From Aliivibrio sp. EL58 (lineage in GTDB: Bacteria > Pseudomonadota > Gammaproteobacteria > Enterobacterales > Vibrionaceae): 64,000 nt of DNA. Where the stretch lies: positions 789,633 to 853,632 of the forward strand of contig NZ_OMPC01000001.1 of assembly GCF_900312675.1 (NCBI RefSeq). Reading direction: 5' to 3'. The notes under the pieces were generated by a model. That model ran no database searches. It was given only the letters and a program-made list of their open reading frames with translations, and was not told the origin of the DNA. The position numbers and the translations under genes are program-made. The first letter of the stretch is position 1. Each line of letters begins with the position of its first letter. Below are positions 53,787 to 62,493 of the stretch, one piece after another.

Positions 53787-55067
53787 TTGGATATTGCCAT
53801 TTTACTTTTTTTAATTGTGATTAATGGTGTGTTTGCTATGTCTGAAATTGCATTGATGACAGCAAAAAAGAGTCGATTACAAAAACTAGCAGCAGAAGGA
53901 AGTTCATCTGCGGCTAAAGCAATAAAACTGGCTGAAGAGCCGACACAGTTTTTATCTACTGTACAGATAGGCATTACCGTTATTGGTATTCTTAATGGTA
54001 TTTTAGGCGAAGCTGCACTTGCAGGACCAATATCAGAGTTGGTCATATCGTTAGGTGTCCCTGTAACGATAGCGCCGACCATATCAACTATCTCTACAGT
54101 TGTTGTTATTACCTACGTTTCTATTGTTGTTGGTGAATTAGTACCAAAACGTATAGCACAGTTCCATGCTGAGCGTATATCTACACTTATTGCACCATTA
54201 ATTAGTGTGCTAGCGTCTATTTCTAGACCTTTTGTTTTCTTACTCTCGATCTCTACGGATGCTTTGCTGCGTTTGCTTGGGCGTTCAAATCAAGATGGAG
54301 CTTCTATTACGGAAGATGATATTCATGCTCTGTTACATGAAGGCTCAGAGCAGGGTGTTATTGAGAAAAAAGAACACACAATGGTGCGTAATATTTTTCA
54401 GTTAGATGACCGAAAAGTCGCATCCTTAATGACACCAAGAAGTGAGCTTGTTTATTTTGATACTGAACAATCATGGGATGAAAACTTACCTAAATTATTA
54501 CGTTCAGATTATTCAATTTACCCTGTGACTCGTGGTGGAATGGATAATGTACTTGGGTTTACAACTGCTCGATTTTTATTGAAAGCAGCACATCAAGAGC
54601 ATAGAACTAAATGGTTAATGCGTAATTTATTGCCGTGTTTAACGATTTTAGAAAATAAGTTTGGTAGTGAACTGCTTGAGTTGTTGAAAACGACTGGTGA
54701 TGAAATCGTGCTGGTTGTTGATGAATACGGTGACGCTCAAGGTATTGTGACTCAAAAAGATTTACTTGAGGCACTAGCGGGTGAATTTAAATCTGAAAAC
54801 CCAAATGATTCATGGGCGGAAAAAGTATCTGAAACGGAATGGTTACTAGATGGTTCTATCCCCACAACGGTGTTAAAAGATACCTTAAGTTTAGATTCTT
54901 TACCTGAAGAGAAAGAAGCAGATTATCAAACGCTAACAGGAATGTTTATGTGGTTAACAACGAATGTTCCTATGGTAGGTGATTCTGTTCAGTATCAAGA
55001 TTGGAACTTTGAAGTACTTTCAATAGATAATAATAGAGCAAGTAAAGTACGAGTTACTCAGATTTAA
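53787..55067 (+). CDS. CNNM/CBS-domain membrane protein (CorC/hemolysin-like family)
   Basis: 426 residues from TTG 53787 with GAGG upstream. An N-terminal CNNM transmembrane domain (about 1-175, MSEIALMTAKKSRLQKLA) is followed by a CBS pair (about 200-330, VASLMTPRSELVYFD and VLVVDEYGDAQGIVT) and a C-terminal CorC-HlyC domain (WLLDGSIPTT). Members affect Mg/Co ion transport. No toxin activity is implied by the old name. Monocistronic with a terminator downstream. Confidence 0.92.
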   Translation: MDIAILLFLIVINGVFAMSEIALMTAKKSRLQKLAAEGSSSAAKAIKLAEEPTQFLSTVQIGITVIGILNGILGEAALAGPISELVISLGVPVTIAPTISTISTVVVITYVSIVVGELVPKRIAQFHAERISTLIAPLISVLASISRPFVFLLSISTDALLRLLGRSNQDGASITEDDIHALLHEGSEQGVIEKKEHTMVRNIFQLDDRKVASLMTPRSELVYFDTEQSWDENLPKLLRSDYSIYPVTRGGMDNVLGFTTARFLLKAAHQEHRTKWLMRNLLPCLTILENKFGSELLELLKTTGDEIVLVVDEYGDAQGIVTQKDLLEALAGEFKSENPNDSWAEKVSETEWLLDGSIPTTVLKDTLSLDSLPEEKEADYQTLTGMFMWLTTNVPMVGDSVQYQDWNFEVLSIDNNRASKVRVTQI

Positions 55068-55092
55068 GAAATAGAATAAAACCAGTAGCAAT

Positions 55093-55130
55093 AGAATCAC
55101 TACGATAATTATATCGTAGTGATTCTTTGA
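55093..55130 (+). terminator. Terminator after the CNNM/CBS gene
   Basis: Perfect 14-bp stem AGAATCACTACGAT / ATCGTAGTGATTCT with a 6-nt loop, 25 bases after the stop; a short T-rich tail follows. Confidence 0.8.
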
Positions 55131-55284
55131 TCGTGCTGTCGACTAAAGATTTTTTTAAACAAAAATAAAGGACATATTGAAAGCGATGAGGGATCTTATT
55201 AATGCTTTCATTTGTAGTGCATCACACTGTTTTAGTAAGAGTGCATTTTAGTCATATATGATTAGTGATAAATAATTAAGCGCT

Positions 55285-56616
55285 ATGAATAATATAAAAA
55301 GATTATGGTTTTTTAAACCTTGTTTGTTTTTTGTGTTGTTTTCTGGAATATACTCATCATTGTTTTATTATAATGTATTATCGATTCCAATTTTAGAAAA
55401 GAAAATTAATATAAAATATCAAGAGATTGTGGATATAACAAAACGATTTCATGGTTATTACATTAACTCTAATACAGTAGAGCTTGAAGAGGGGATCCAC
55501 AATTTTAATAATGTTGGTATTATTGTTAATAAAACAGGACCCGTCAAAGTATTATCACCAGCGATAAACTTACTTTCGCAAAGTCTTTTAAAGGCGATAG
55601 ATAAAAAATATATATGGACTATTGCAGTTATTGAAAAGTTGCATGGCGAGAATACAGGTAATTCCTATTTCTTACCTTTAAGAGATATCTATATAAAATT
55701 TAATGATAAAACACTGCATGACTCATTAATGTTAGATCGAATTGTTAAATTAGAAGGTTTAGATAAAACGTATAAAGGCTTTCATAATTATGATATAAGA
55801 ATCACAGAGGTGTATACAGAAGATTCATCGAATGAAAGAATACATTCTGTTATATATCCTATTTATTTAAAATCAAAATTAGTGTCAGTTATCATTGTTG
55901 ATATTAAAGAAGGTTGGAATGATTCATTAGTTAGTGACCTGAGTAATAAAAGATGGATATTTATTACTAGAAATAAAGGTTTTGACTGGGCTACATTTAA
56001 TATAAAAGTCCCATATACATTAAATGCGCCATCATTAATGGTTAGTATTGATATATTTAAATTGTTAAGTGTTAGTTTTTATTTATCTTCTGCAATTTAT
56101 TTATTTTCGATATTCTTGTATTGCTTTTATCTAAAAATTAACAATATTCGATGCAATGATCGGATGACTGGTTTTTTTCGTCGAGATTTTATTGAAAGTA
56201 AACTGAAGCGGGTTGAAGGCGCTTCCTTTCTTATTATTGATATAGACCATTTTAAGCAAGTAAATGATAACTATGGTCATGATGTTGGTGACAAAGTTAT
56301 CAAAGTGGTAACCCAACGTATAAAAGAGAGTATTAGAGAAGATGACATTGCGATCCGCTGGGGTGGTGAAGAGTTTGTTATTGTTTTCTATCATATGAGG
56401 CATGATTTCTTTCATCAAAAAGCAGAAATGATTCGAGCAAGAATAGAAAGAGAGAGGATAGAAAATATGCATATTACCATTTCTATTGGGGGCTCTAAAC
56501 AGCAACACTCTGAATTGGCTTTTGATGCAATAAAAAGGGCAGATATAGCTCTTTATCAATCAAAAAATACGGGGCGTAACCGCGTGACTTTAGATAAGAA
56601 TGAAGATGATGCGTGA
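55285..56616 (+). CDS. Membrane diguanylate cyclase (GGDEF), first paralogue
   Basis: 443 residues. One N-terminal membrane segment (about 10-28), a periplasmic sensor region of about 220 residues, a second segment near 255-280, then a GGDEF domain (about 290-440). The active-site signature is GGEEF in IRWGGEEFVIV, and an I-site RxxD (REDD) lies five residues before it, so both catalysis and product inhibition look intact. It makes c-di-GMP. Sensor domain resembles that of the next gene, with which it overlaps by 17 bases. The ligand sensed is unknown. Confidence 0.9.
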   Translation: MNNIKRLWFFKPCLFFVLFSGIYSSLFYYNVLSIPILEKKINIKYQEIVDITKRFHGYYINSNTVELEEGIHNFNNVGIIVNKTGPVKVLSPAINLLSQSLLKAIDKKYIWTIAVIEKLHGENTGNSYFLPLRDIYIKFNDKTLHDSLMLDRIVKLEGLDKTYKGFHNYDIRITEVYTEDSSNERIHSVIYPIYLKSKLVSVIIVDIKEGWNDSLVSDLSNKRWIFITRNKGFDWATFNIKVPYTLNAPSLMVSIDIFKLLSVSFYLSSAIYLFSIFLYCFYLKINNIRCNDRMTGFFRRDFIESKLKRVEGASFLIIDIDHFKQVNDNYGHDVGDKVIKVVTQRIKESIREDDIAIRWGGEEFVIVFYHMRHDFFHQKAEMIRARIERERIENMHITISIGGSKQQHSELAFDAIKRADIALYQSKNTGRNRVTLDKNEDDA

Positions 56617-57931
56617 AATAATTAGTATTAATAATGCGTATTTGAAGACATTCTCATTCTTGTTCCTATTGTCTTTTTATATGCTATATCAATATAACAA
56701 GTTAGAAGCTAATTCATTTAGAATGGAGTTTCATGAAAAAATAACAAAGTTATATGATACTGTTAGAAAGATTACGCCTTTTTATTTAAATACAACAACA
56801 GTAGTTCTTAGTAAGGGAACTCATGAACGTGATGATGTTTCTATTATGGTTGATGAGGATAGCAAGGTCAAAAATTTGTCTTGCGGTATTAATTTATTAG
56901 AAGACGAGTTGAAGATTTATATAAATGATGATTATTGGAGTCTAGCTATTCTAGAGAAGTTAGAATCTAATGTTAATATCGGTCATTTTAAACCATTACA
57001 TGAAGTGCATGAGAAATTGAACTCTAAGGAAGCATCAGGTTCCAGTTGGATTGATCGGATTGTAGATAACGAAAAAATGTCAAAAAGTTATCAAGCATTT
57101 GCTCAATGTGATCTTAAATTAACAGAGCCTTATGTAGAACCGCTTACAGGTAAAAATGTTAGAAGTATATTCTATCCAATTTATGAAAATAAACAGTTAA
57201 GAGCTATGTTTATTTTAGATATGAAAGTAAGTGTATTTTCAAATTGGTTGAATGATTTCAATAAAAAGAGATATAGCTTTCTGAATTACGGTGGTGATCA
57301 TACATTATCCTTATCAAGTGGTTTAATTGAGATCCCTTGTACACCGGTAAGTAAAAAACTAAATCTATCTATAAATATGGTTGATTTGTTTATGCTAAGT
57401 TCAGGCATTGCATTGATGATGACATTTCTATTGTTTTCAATTAATAGGTCACTATATCGGTTTCTTTCATATTGTCGATTAGATCATATGACTGGCTTAT
57501 ATCGTCGTGATTTTTATGAATTAAAACTAAACTTAACGTTTGGGAGAGCTGTTATCGTGATTGATATCGATGAATTTAAACGTATTAATGATCAGTATGG
57601 GCACCAGAAAGGTGATGTAGTGATAAAAGAAGTGTGTCATCGAATAAAACAGCATATGAGAAGAGATGATATGGCCATTCGATGGGGTGGTGAAGAATTT
57701 ATTATCGTTCTTAATCATATATCGGATAGTGAGTTACTAAAACGATCTGAGGCTATTCGAAGAGCAATCTGCGCAGAGCCTATAGCGGAGATCTGTGTGT
57801 CAGTTTCTATTGGTGCAACAACGGGTAAAAAAATGTCTTTTAAAAAAGCATTTAAACTGGCAGATACTGCATTATATCAATCAAAAAACTCTGGTAGAAA
57901 CAGAGTTACTGTATTAGAAGACGTAATCTAA
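56600..57931 (+). CDS. Membrane diguanylate cyclase (GGDEF), second paralogue
   Basis: 443 residues with the same architecture: membrane segment about 13-30, periplasmic region, segment about 262-282, GGDEF domain to the end. GGEEF in IRWGGEEFIIV and I-site RRDD are intact. Its sensor domain shares with the first copy the INLL and FYPIYENK-like blocks (YPIYLKSK in the first), but overall identity looks low, so the duplication is old. Start could be ATG 56600, 56606 or 56609. It overlaps the first paralogue and directly adjoins the EAL gene (no gap). Confidence 0.9.
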   Translation: MKMMREIISINNAYLKTFSFLFLLSFYMLYQYNKLEANSFRMEFHEKITKLYDTVRKITPFYLNTTTVVLSKGTHERDDVSIMVDEDSKVKNLSCGINLLEDELKIYINDDYWSLAILEKLESNVNIGHFKPLHEVHEKLNSKEASGSSWIDRIVDNEKMSKSYQAFAQCDLKLTEPYVEPLTGKNVRSIFYPIYENKQLRAMFILDMKVSVFSNWLNDFNKKRYSFLNYGGDHTLSLSSGLIEIPCTPVSKKLNLSINMVDLFMLSSGIALMMTFLLFSINRSLYRFLSYCRLDHMTGLYRRDFYELKLNLTFGRAVIVIDIDEFKRINDQYGHQKGDVVIKEVCHRIKQHMRRDDMAIRWGGEEFIIVLNHISDSELLKRSEAIRRAICAEPIAEICVSVSIGATTGKKMSFKKAFKLADTALYQSKNSGRNRVTVLEDVI

Positions 57932-59365
57932 ATGAAATTTATTGTTAATAAATATATAGTTGGCGTTGTTATCCTATTTATTTTGTTTGAGTATGCTATC
58001 TGTACCGATTATCAACGCTATGTTGAATCAAATATCCAGAAAACGGTTAAAAATATAGAATTGAAATTTGATAAAGTGGCAGTGTTAGTCGATGAGTTCA
58101 CTTACCTAAAAGGCAAAACTTGCCAAGAGATGATGTTACCATTGCAAAAACAGGTAGCAGACTCTCCATCTATCAATAGTATCTCAGTGATCCAAGATGG
58201 CCAGTATTTTTGTAGCTCGATTGTTGGTAGCAACATATCGAAAAAAAGCATACCTGAAAAAGAGATATACATAAAAGAAAAGAACCTATTAACGGGTAAG
58301 CCAAGCATTTCATACTATCACCGTTATGATGATAGTAATGGTATTCAATTTTTCATGAAAGAAATACCAATGGAGTTAGAGGATTCTCGACTTGGCCAGA
58401 TGTCACTATCAAACTCACAATATGTGATATCGAAAGGAAATCAATTTAGTATCCATATTCTAAACGGTGAGAAAATATATTCATCAGATAAGTATGATTT
58501 TCATTTGTTACTTAAATACGATAGATGGAGTTCAATTAAAGCTTATATTGTTGATAATCGAATCCTTATTGTCATCTTGCTGTTAATGTCGATATTGTTA
58601 CGTGTTTTACCAAGCACAAGTACGCGATTAAATTTTGATTTTTATAAACTAAGAAAAGCAATTAGAAAAAATCAAATAACACCGTATGTTCAGCCAATAG
58701 TTAATGAGAAAGAAAAAATCATTGGGGGGGAAGTATTGGCTCGCTGGATTAAGCCGTGTGGTACCATCATTTCACCTCTGGATTTTATCCCTCAAATGGA
58801 AAAATTTGGATTGATTGGTGCAATGACAAAATCGATATTGTGCCAACTTAATGATGGTTATAAAGATTTGAACGGTACTGATTTAAAAATAAGCGTGAAC
58901 CTGACGGAAAGTTGTCTTTATGATGATGAAATTTATACATTATGTGAGCAGTTATCTAAAAAACTTACGTTAGTATTAGAATTTACAGAATCAACTGAGT
59001 TTGAAAATAGAGAAAAAATAACAAGTTATATGCAAAAATTTCGAGCGATTGGAGTGAAGTTTGCTTTGGATGATTACGGTACTGGTTATTCTTCTTTGCG
59101 GTATCTAAATTATTATCAGTTTGATTTTATTAAGATTGATAAATCATTTATTGATGACATTGAAACTAATTCACAGTCACTTAAGATACTGGAAAATATT
59201 ATTTTACTGGCAAACAATCTAGATATTAAATTGATTGCAGAAGGGGTAGAAAATAAGAATCAACAAGAGATGCTGAATGAGTTACAGATCTCATCGCATC
59301 AAGGCTTCTTGTACTTTAAGCCAATGTCACTTAAAGATTTTAATATAGTAGTTAAAGATAAGTAG
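57932..59365 (+). CDS. CSS-motif EAL-domain c-di-GMP phosphodiesterase
   Basis: 477 residues. Membrane segments at about 6-24 and 208-228 enclose a periplasmic domain with a CSS motif (YFCSSIVG) and another Cys in GKTCQEM, typical of the CSS-motif sensor (PdeB/PdeC class) whose disulfide state controls activity. The EAL domain (about 245-475) has EVL in place of EAL (GGEVLARW) and keeps NLTES, EFTES, DDYGTGYSS, KIDKSF and AEGVE, so it looks catalytically competent and should degrade c-di-GMP. It ends the operon before a strong terminator. Confidence 0.92.
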   Translation: MKFIVNKYIVGVVILFILFEYAICTDYQRYVESNIQKTVKNIELKFDKVAVLVDEFTYLKGKTCQEMMLPLQKQVADSPSINSISVIQDGQYFCSSIVGSNISKKSIPEKEIYIKEKNLLTGKPSISYYHRYDDSNGIQFFMKEIPMELEDSRLGQMSLSNSQYVISKGNQFSIHILNGEKIYSSDKYDFHLLLKYDRWSSIKAYIVDNRILIVILLLMSILLRVLPSTSTRLNFDFYKLRKAIRKNQITPYVQPIVNEKEKIIGGEVLARWIKPCGTIISPLDFIPQMEKFGLIGAMTKSILCQLNDGYKDLNGTDLKISVNLTESCLYDDEIYTLCEQLSKKLTLVLEFTESTEFENREKITSYMQKFRAIGVKFALDDYGTGYSSLRYLNYYQFDFIKIDKSFIDDIETNSQSLKILENIILLANNLDIKLIAEGVENKNQQEMLNELQISSHQGFLYFKPMSLKDFNIVVKDK

Positions 59366-59379
59366 TAACTAACAAGAGT

Positions 59380-59415
59380 AAGGGAGAGGTCAGTTTATGC
59401 GCCTCTCCCTTTTTA
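59380..59415. terminator. Bidirectional terminator between the c-di-GMP operon and ABC exporter genes
   Basis: Stem AAGGGAGAGG / CCTCTCCCTT (10 bp, 12-nt loop) with T run on the plus strand. It ends 1 base before the convergent ABC permease stop at 59417. Confidence 0.9.
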
Positions 59416-59416
59416 T

Positions 59417-60289
59417 TTACTTATTAAACAACCAACGTGGGTTTAGTGATTGCCAAGAGATCTCTGTGGTTCGATACAAAGAGATACTAACGAACAATGA
59501 AATAGCGCCAAGTAAACTATACAAGCTTAAGAATCCAATCCCAGCTTGTGAAAAACTCATCAAAGGATTTGAAGAGAGCAAGATCGTTGTTGGGATCTTA
59601 TACATATGAGTTAGAAATACGGCAATACCATCCCAGTTTAGCACCCAAGTTGAAAGCAGTTTCAGTGCATAACCACCTAATAGTAAGATGATTAAAGGGG
59701 AATTACTGACTTGAGATATAGCTAAAACTAATCCTGCAATAGGTAACATAACCACGCTAACCAGCAGCATTCTTCCCATAAACTGCAGCCAATTGGTAAT
59801 TACTGACATAAACGAGGTGTGTTCATGAAGCATCACTAATACAGTGTCGCTTGATAGGCTCATTATCCAGAAAAATAGATTGGCGATAAGTACTAATGCA
59901 GAAAAAATCAATGGAATTACAATTAAACCAAAAGCCAGTTTTACCACGTGTGTATATTGGCTGGATACTGGCATGCTGCGCCAAAATGCAGAGCTGCCTT
60001 CATTACGCTCTTTACGTAATGTTTTTGAAAGGTAAGTCGTTGTTAGAGCTAATGATAAAATACCAACGATAAAGCTTAATGCGAGTTGTAGATCGTTTGA
60101 AAACTCAGAGCTAAACGGAGTGAAGTTACCTTGAGTCTCGACGGAAATAAATAAATTATCTTGTAGGCTAGTGTTCATCATTAAGCTAATAAAAAGTACC
60201 GCACCGCAAAGAAGAATAAACAGAGGGACACGAGTAATCGTTTTGTGTTCAATAAGCTCTTTTTCAAGCATATATAATGATGGACGCAT
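59417..60289 (-). CDS. ABC-2 type exporter permease
   Basis: 290 residues with six membrane segments, the first at about 20-40 (VPLFILLCGAVLFISLMM) and cytoplasmic loop with KTLRKERNEGSSAFWRSMPVS, a motif common to ABC-2 permeases of YhaP/BcrB type. Substrate unknown; drug or lipid export is common. It overlaps the ATPase gene by one base and forms the exporter with it. Confidence 0.87.
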   Translation of the reverse strand: MRPSLYMLEKELIEHKTITRVPLFILLCGAVLFISLMMNTSLQDNLFISVETQGNFTPFSSEFSNDLQLALSFIVGILSLALTTTYLSKTLRKERNEGSSAFWRSMPVSSQYTHVVKLAFGLIVIPLIFSALVLIANLFFWIMSLSSDTVLVMLHEHTSFMSVITNWLQFMGRMLLVSVVMLPIAGLVLAISQVSNSPLIILLLGGYALKLLSTWVLNWDGIAVFLTHMYKIPTTILLSSNPLMSFSQAGIGFLSLYSLLGAISLFVSISLYRTTEISWQSLNPRWLFNK

Positions 60290-61005
60290 TAAATAGATTC
60301 CTTTTGAAGAGCAATAAAGAGTTCAGCTAATGTACCTTGAGGTATGTTATCCATAGTATCTTTCTTCACACATTTACCTTGTTTTAAGATCAATACATCC
60401 GTCAATAGATGCTCAATTTCAGCCACTTCATGGCTTGCAATAATTAAACAGCGCTCTCCTGCATTAAACCAAGTTGTTAAGTGCTGATAAAACGTGTCGC
60501 GATATAATAAATCTAACCCTAAGGTTGGTTCATCTAAAATCAGAACTTTAGTATCGGTTGCTATGACTATCGCTAAATGGACTTGTACCTTCATGCCTTT
60601 TGATAGTGAGCTTATCTTGCTATTTAATTTGATATTGGTATTACTCAATACAGAAGTCGCTTTATTAATATCAAAGCTTGGGTGTATTCCTGAGGTATAT
60701 TTTAAAAGTTGTTTCACACTCATCCATTCAGGTAACACATTCACATCAGAAATGTACGCTAAATGCTGCATTAATTTGGCGTGCTGATCGATAGGATGCA
60801 GACCATTAATACTGATCTCACCATCATAACGATGGGTTCCCAATAAGGCATTAATTAGTGTCGATTTTCCCGCGCCGTTGTGCCCAAGCAAACCGAGAAC
60901 TTGCCCTGCTTTTAAATCAAAACTGATATCGCTTAATGCTTGTTGATTTTTATTAGAGTCTGAATAGTGTTTTGAGACATTTCTTACATGGACAAGAGAA
61001 GTCAT
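60289..61005 (-). CDS. ABC exporter ATP-binding protein
   Basis: 238 residues. Walker A LLGHNGAGKST, signature LSKGMKVQVHLA (variant of LSGGQ), Walker B VLILDEPTLGLD and switch SHEVAEIE. The variant signature with GMK is seen in YtrB-like ABC-2 ATPases, often controlled by GntR-type YtrA regulators; none is adjacent here. First gene of the two-gene minus operon. Confidence 0.9.
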   Translation of the reverse strand: MTSLVHVRNVSKHYSDSNKNQQALSDISFDLKAGQVLGLLGHNGAGKSTLINALLGTHRYDGEISINGLHPIDQHAKLMQHLAYISDVNVLPEWMSVKQLLKYTSGIHPSFDINKATSVLSNTNIKLNSKISSLSKGMKVQVHLAIVIATDTKVLILDEPTLGLDLLYRDTFYQHLTTWFNAGERCLIIASHEVAEIEHLLTDVLILKQGKCVKKDTMDNIPQGTLAELFIALQKESI

Positions 61006-61120
61006 CCTATACCTTATCGATTATAAATTGCATATTGTATGTTGAGTAGCAATATCACGATAAGTTCATTAAAGAAAGAATAATCATTAATTGTGCATTT
61101 TAAAATAAATTTAAGTTTAG

Positions 61121-61453
61121 ATGCTAAATGAATACCCCCCTCTAATTGGTAAGCTAAAGGCGACTTTAAAATTAGAGGCCCTACATGTGAGTAAGAAAGG
61201 TTTGAGAATAAAAAGATTTGAACAGCGGTTACAAAAAACTCATGAAAGGTTTGGCTATATATCTTTAGAAGCTATTGCAAGTAGCTATTTTTTCTATAGA
61301 AAAGAGCCTAATGATTTTGAACCAATTAAGTGTGCTGATTTACAACCTTTCACCACTTATACGCAAAATATACCTTTAGATCGTTTAGAACAGATGCGTA
61401 AAGCGTTACATAAAGCAAATAAAGTGCAGAAATTAAAGCGTGAAGCTGCTTAA
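61121..61453 (+). CDS. Hypothetical 110-residue basic protein
   Basis: Begins MLNEYPPLIGKLKAT and is rich in Lys, Arg and Leu; predicted helical and soluble, with an aromatic centre (SYFFYRKEP) and a basic helical tail (RKALHKANKVQKLKREA). No strong ribosome binding site precedes ATG 61121, so the true start could be downstream. No family recognised. It lies alone between the divergent ABC operon and the convergent EamA gene. Confidence 0.5.
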   Translation: MLNEYPPLIGKLKATLKLEALHVSKKGLRIKRFEQRLQKTHERFGYISLEAIASSYFFYRKEPNDFEPIKCADLQPFTTYTQNIPLDRLEQMRKALHKANKVQKLKREAA

Positions 61454-61501
61454 ATTCTGCACTTATCACATGAGTGAAAATGAGAGGGTAATCTGGTGAA
61501 A

Positions 61502-62392
61502 CTATGTATTAAGTTCTTTAATTAATAATGGTTTAGGCTTTCTTATTACTAAGTAAACCGCAATAGCCGCAAGAGCAAAGCCCAGAGCACCTTGGGTATC
61601 AAAGTGTTCACCAAATACTATCCATGCTTGAAATGCAGTCATTGGCGGTATGAGATAAAAAGTAGAAGCCACGCTAGAAGAGTCGCCTTTTTTTATCATA
61701 TAAAGCAGTAATGAAATAGCAGTAACAGAGACAACCAAAACTAACCATGATAAACCAAAAATAAATTCAGCATTCCATGTCACCACCATGGTTTCATTTA
61801 ATAAAGCGACAGGTAAAAAGACCAAAGAAGCGGCACTGTATTGCCAAACCATGCTACCGACTAAATCTACGTTCTGGCAGTATCTTTTTTGGTATAAAGT
61901 GCCAAAGGTAATGCCAATTAATGCGATAAACGCAAACAAGTATGCGGTGTATTGATTACTGGTGTCCTGCCATTCGATATTACCTTGTAATACTAAGGTT
62001 ATCCCTATTAAACCAAGCGCTAAGCCTACCCATTGCACAGGTTTTAGGCGTTGGTTGCCAAAGTTAACCAATAATACCGCAGTAAGAATCGGTTGAACCC
62101 CGACAAGTAACGCACACAAGCCCGATGACATTCCAAGAGCAATAGCTTGATAAGTCCCTCCTAGATAGAATCCATGAATCAATACACCGGCAATCAAAGA
62201 GTGAATTGCATCTTTACCTTTTGGAAGATGAGCTTTGAATATAAATAACAATAAAATAAAAACGACAATATTCCCAACCATTCTAATCAATAAAAAAGTG
62301 GCAGGCTCAGCAAATTGCAATCCATATTGAGCACCGATAAAGCCAGAACTCCATAAAGCGACGAAGATAAAAGGGATGAATTTAGTTAGCAT
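61502..62392 (-). CDS. EamA/DMT-family transporter
   Basis: 296 residues, ten hydrophobic segments in two EamA repeats (first with SSGFIGAQYGLQFAEPATFLL-like start, second with FIALIGITFGTLYQKRY). Such proteins move metabolites or amino acids across the inner membrane. Divergent from a MocR-type regulator across 101 bases, a common regulator-target layout in this family. Confidence 0.9.
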   Translation of the reverse strand: MLTKFIPFIFVALWSSGFIGAQYGLQFAEPATFLLIRMVGNIVVFILLLFIFKAHLPKGKDAIHSLIAGVLIHGFYLGGTYQAIALGMSSGLCALLVGVQPILTAVLLVNFGNQRLKPVQWVGLALGLIGITLVLQGNIEWQDTSNQYTAYLFAFIALIGITFGTLYQKRYCQNVDLVGSMVWQYSAASLVFLPVALLNETMVVTWNAEFIFGLSWLVLVVSVTAISLLLYMIKKGDSSSVASTFYLIPPMTAFQAWIVFGEHFDTQGALGFALAAIAVYLVIRKPKPLLIKELNT

Positions 62393-62443
62393 GAGAATTC
62401 CTGTGTATTGTTTTATATTGTTGTCTTTCGCGTACTTTAACTA

Positions 62444-62493
62444 GGTACAGCTATTGAGGTAAGAGACAGTTTTCGTTATTTTATTGGGTACAG
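62444..62493. promoter_or_regulatory. Paired direct repeats, probable MocR operator
   Basis: GGTACAG occurs at 62444-62450 and 62487-62493, 43 bases apart start to start, about four helical turns. MocR/PdxR-type regulators bind direct repeats in divergent promoters. The second repeat touches the ATG at 62494. Confidence 0.45.

Noticed and set aside
59397-59609. Small plus-strand reading frame after the EAL gene
   Set aside because: It overlaps the bidirectional terminator and the reverse of the ABC permease, has no binding site and an unlikely composition.
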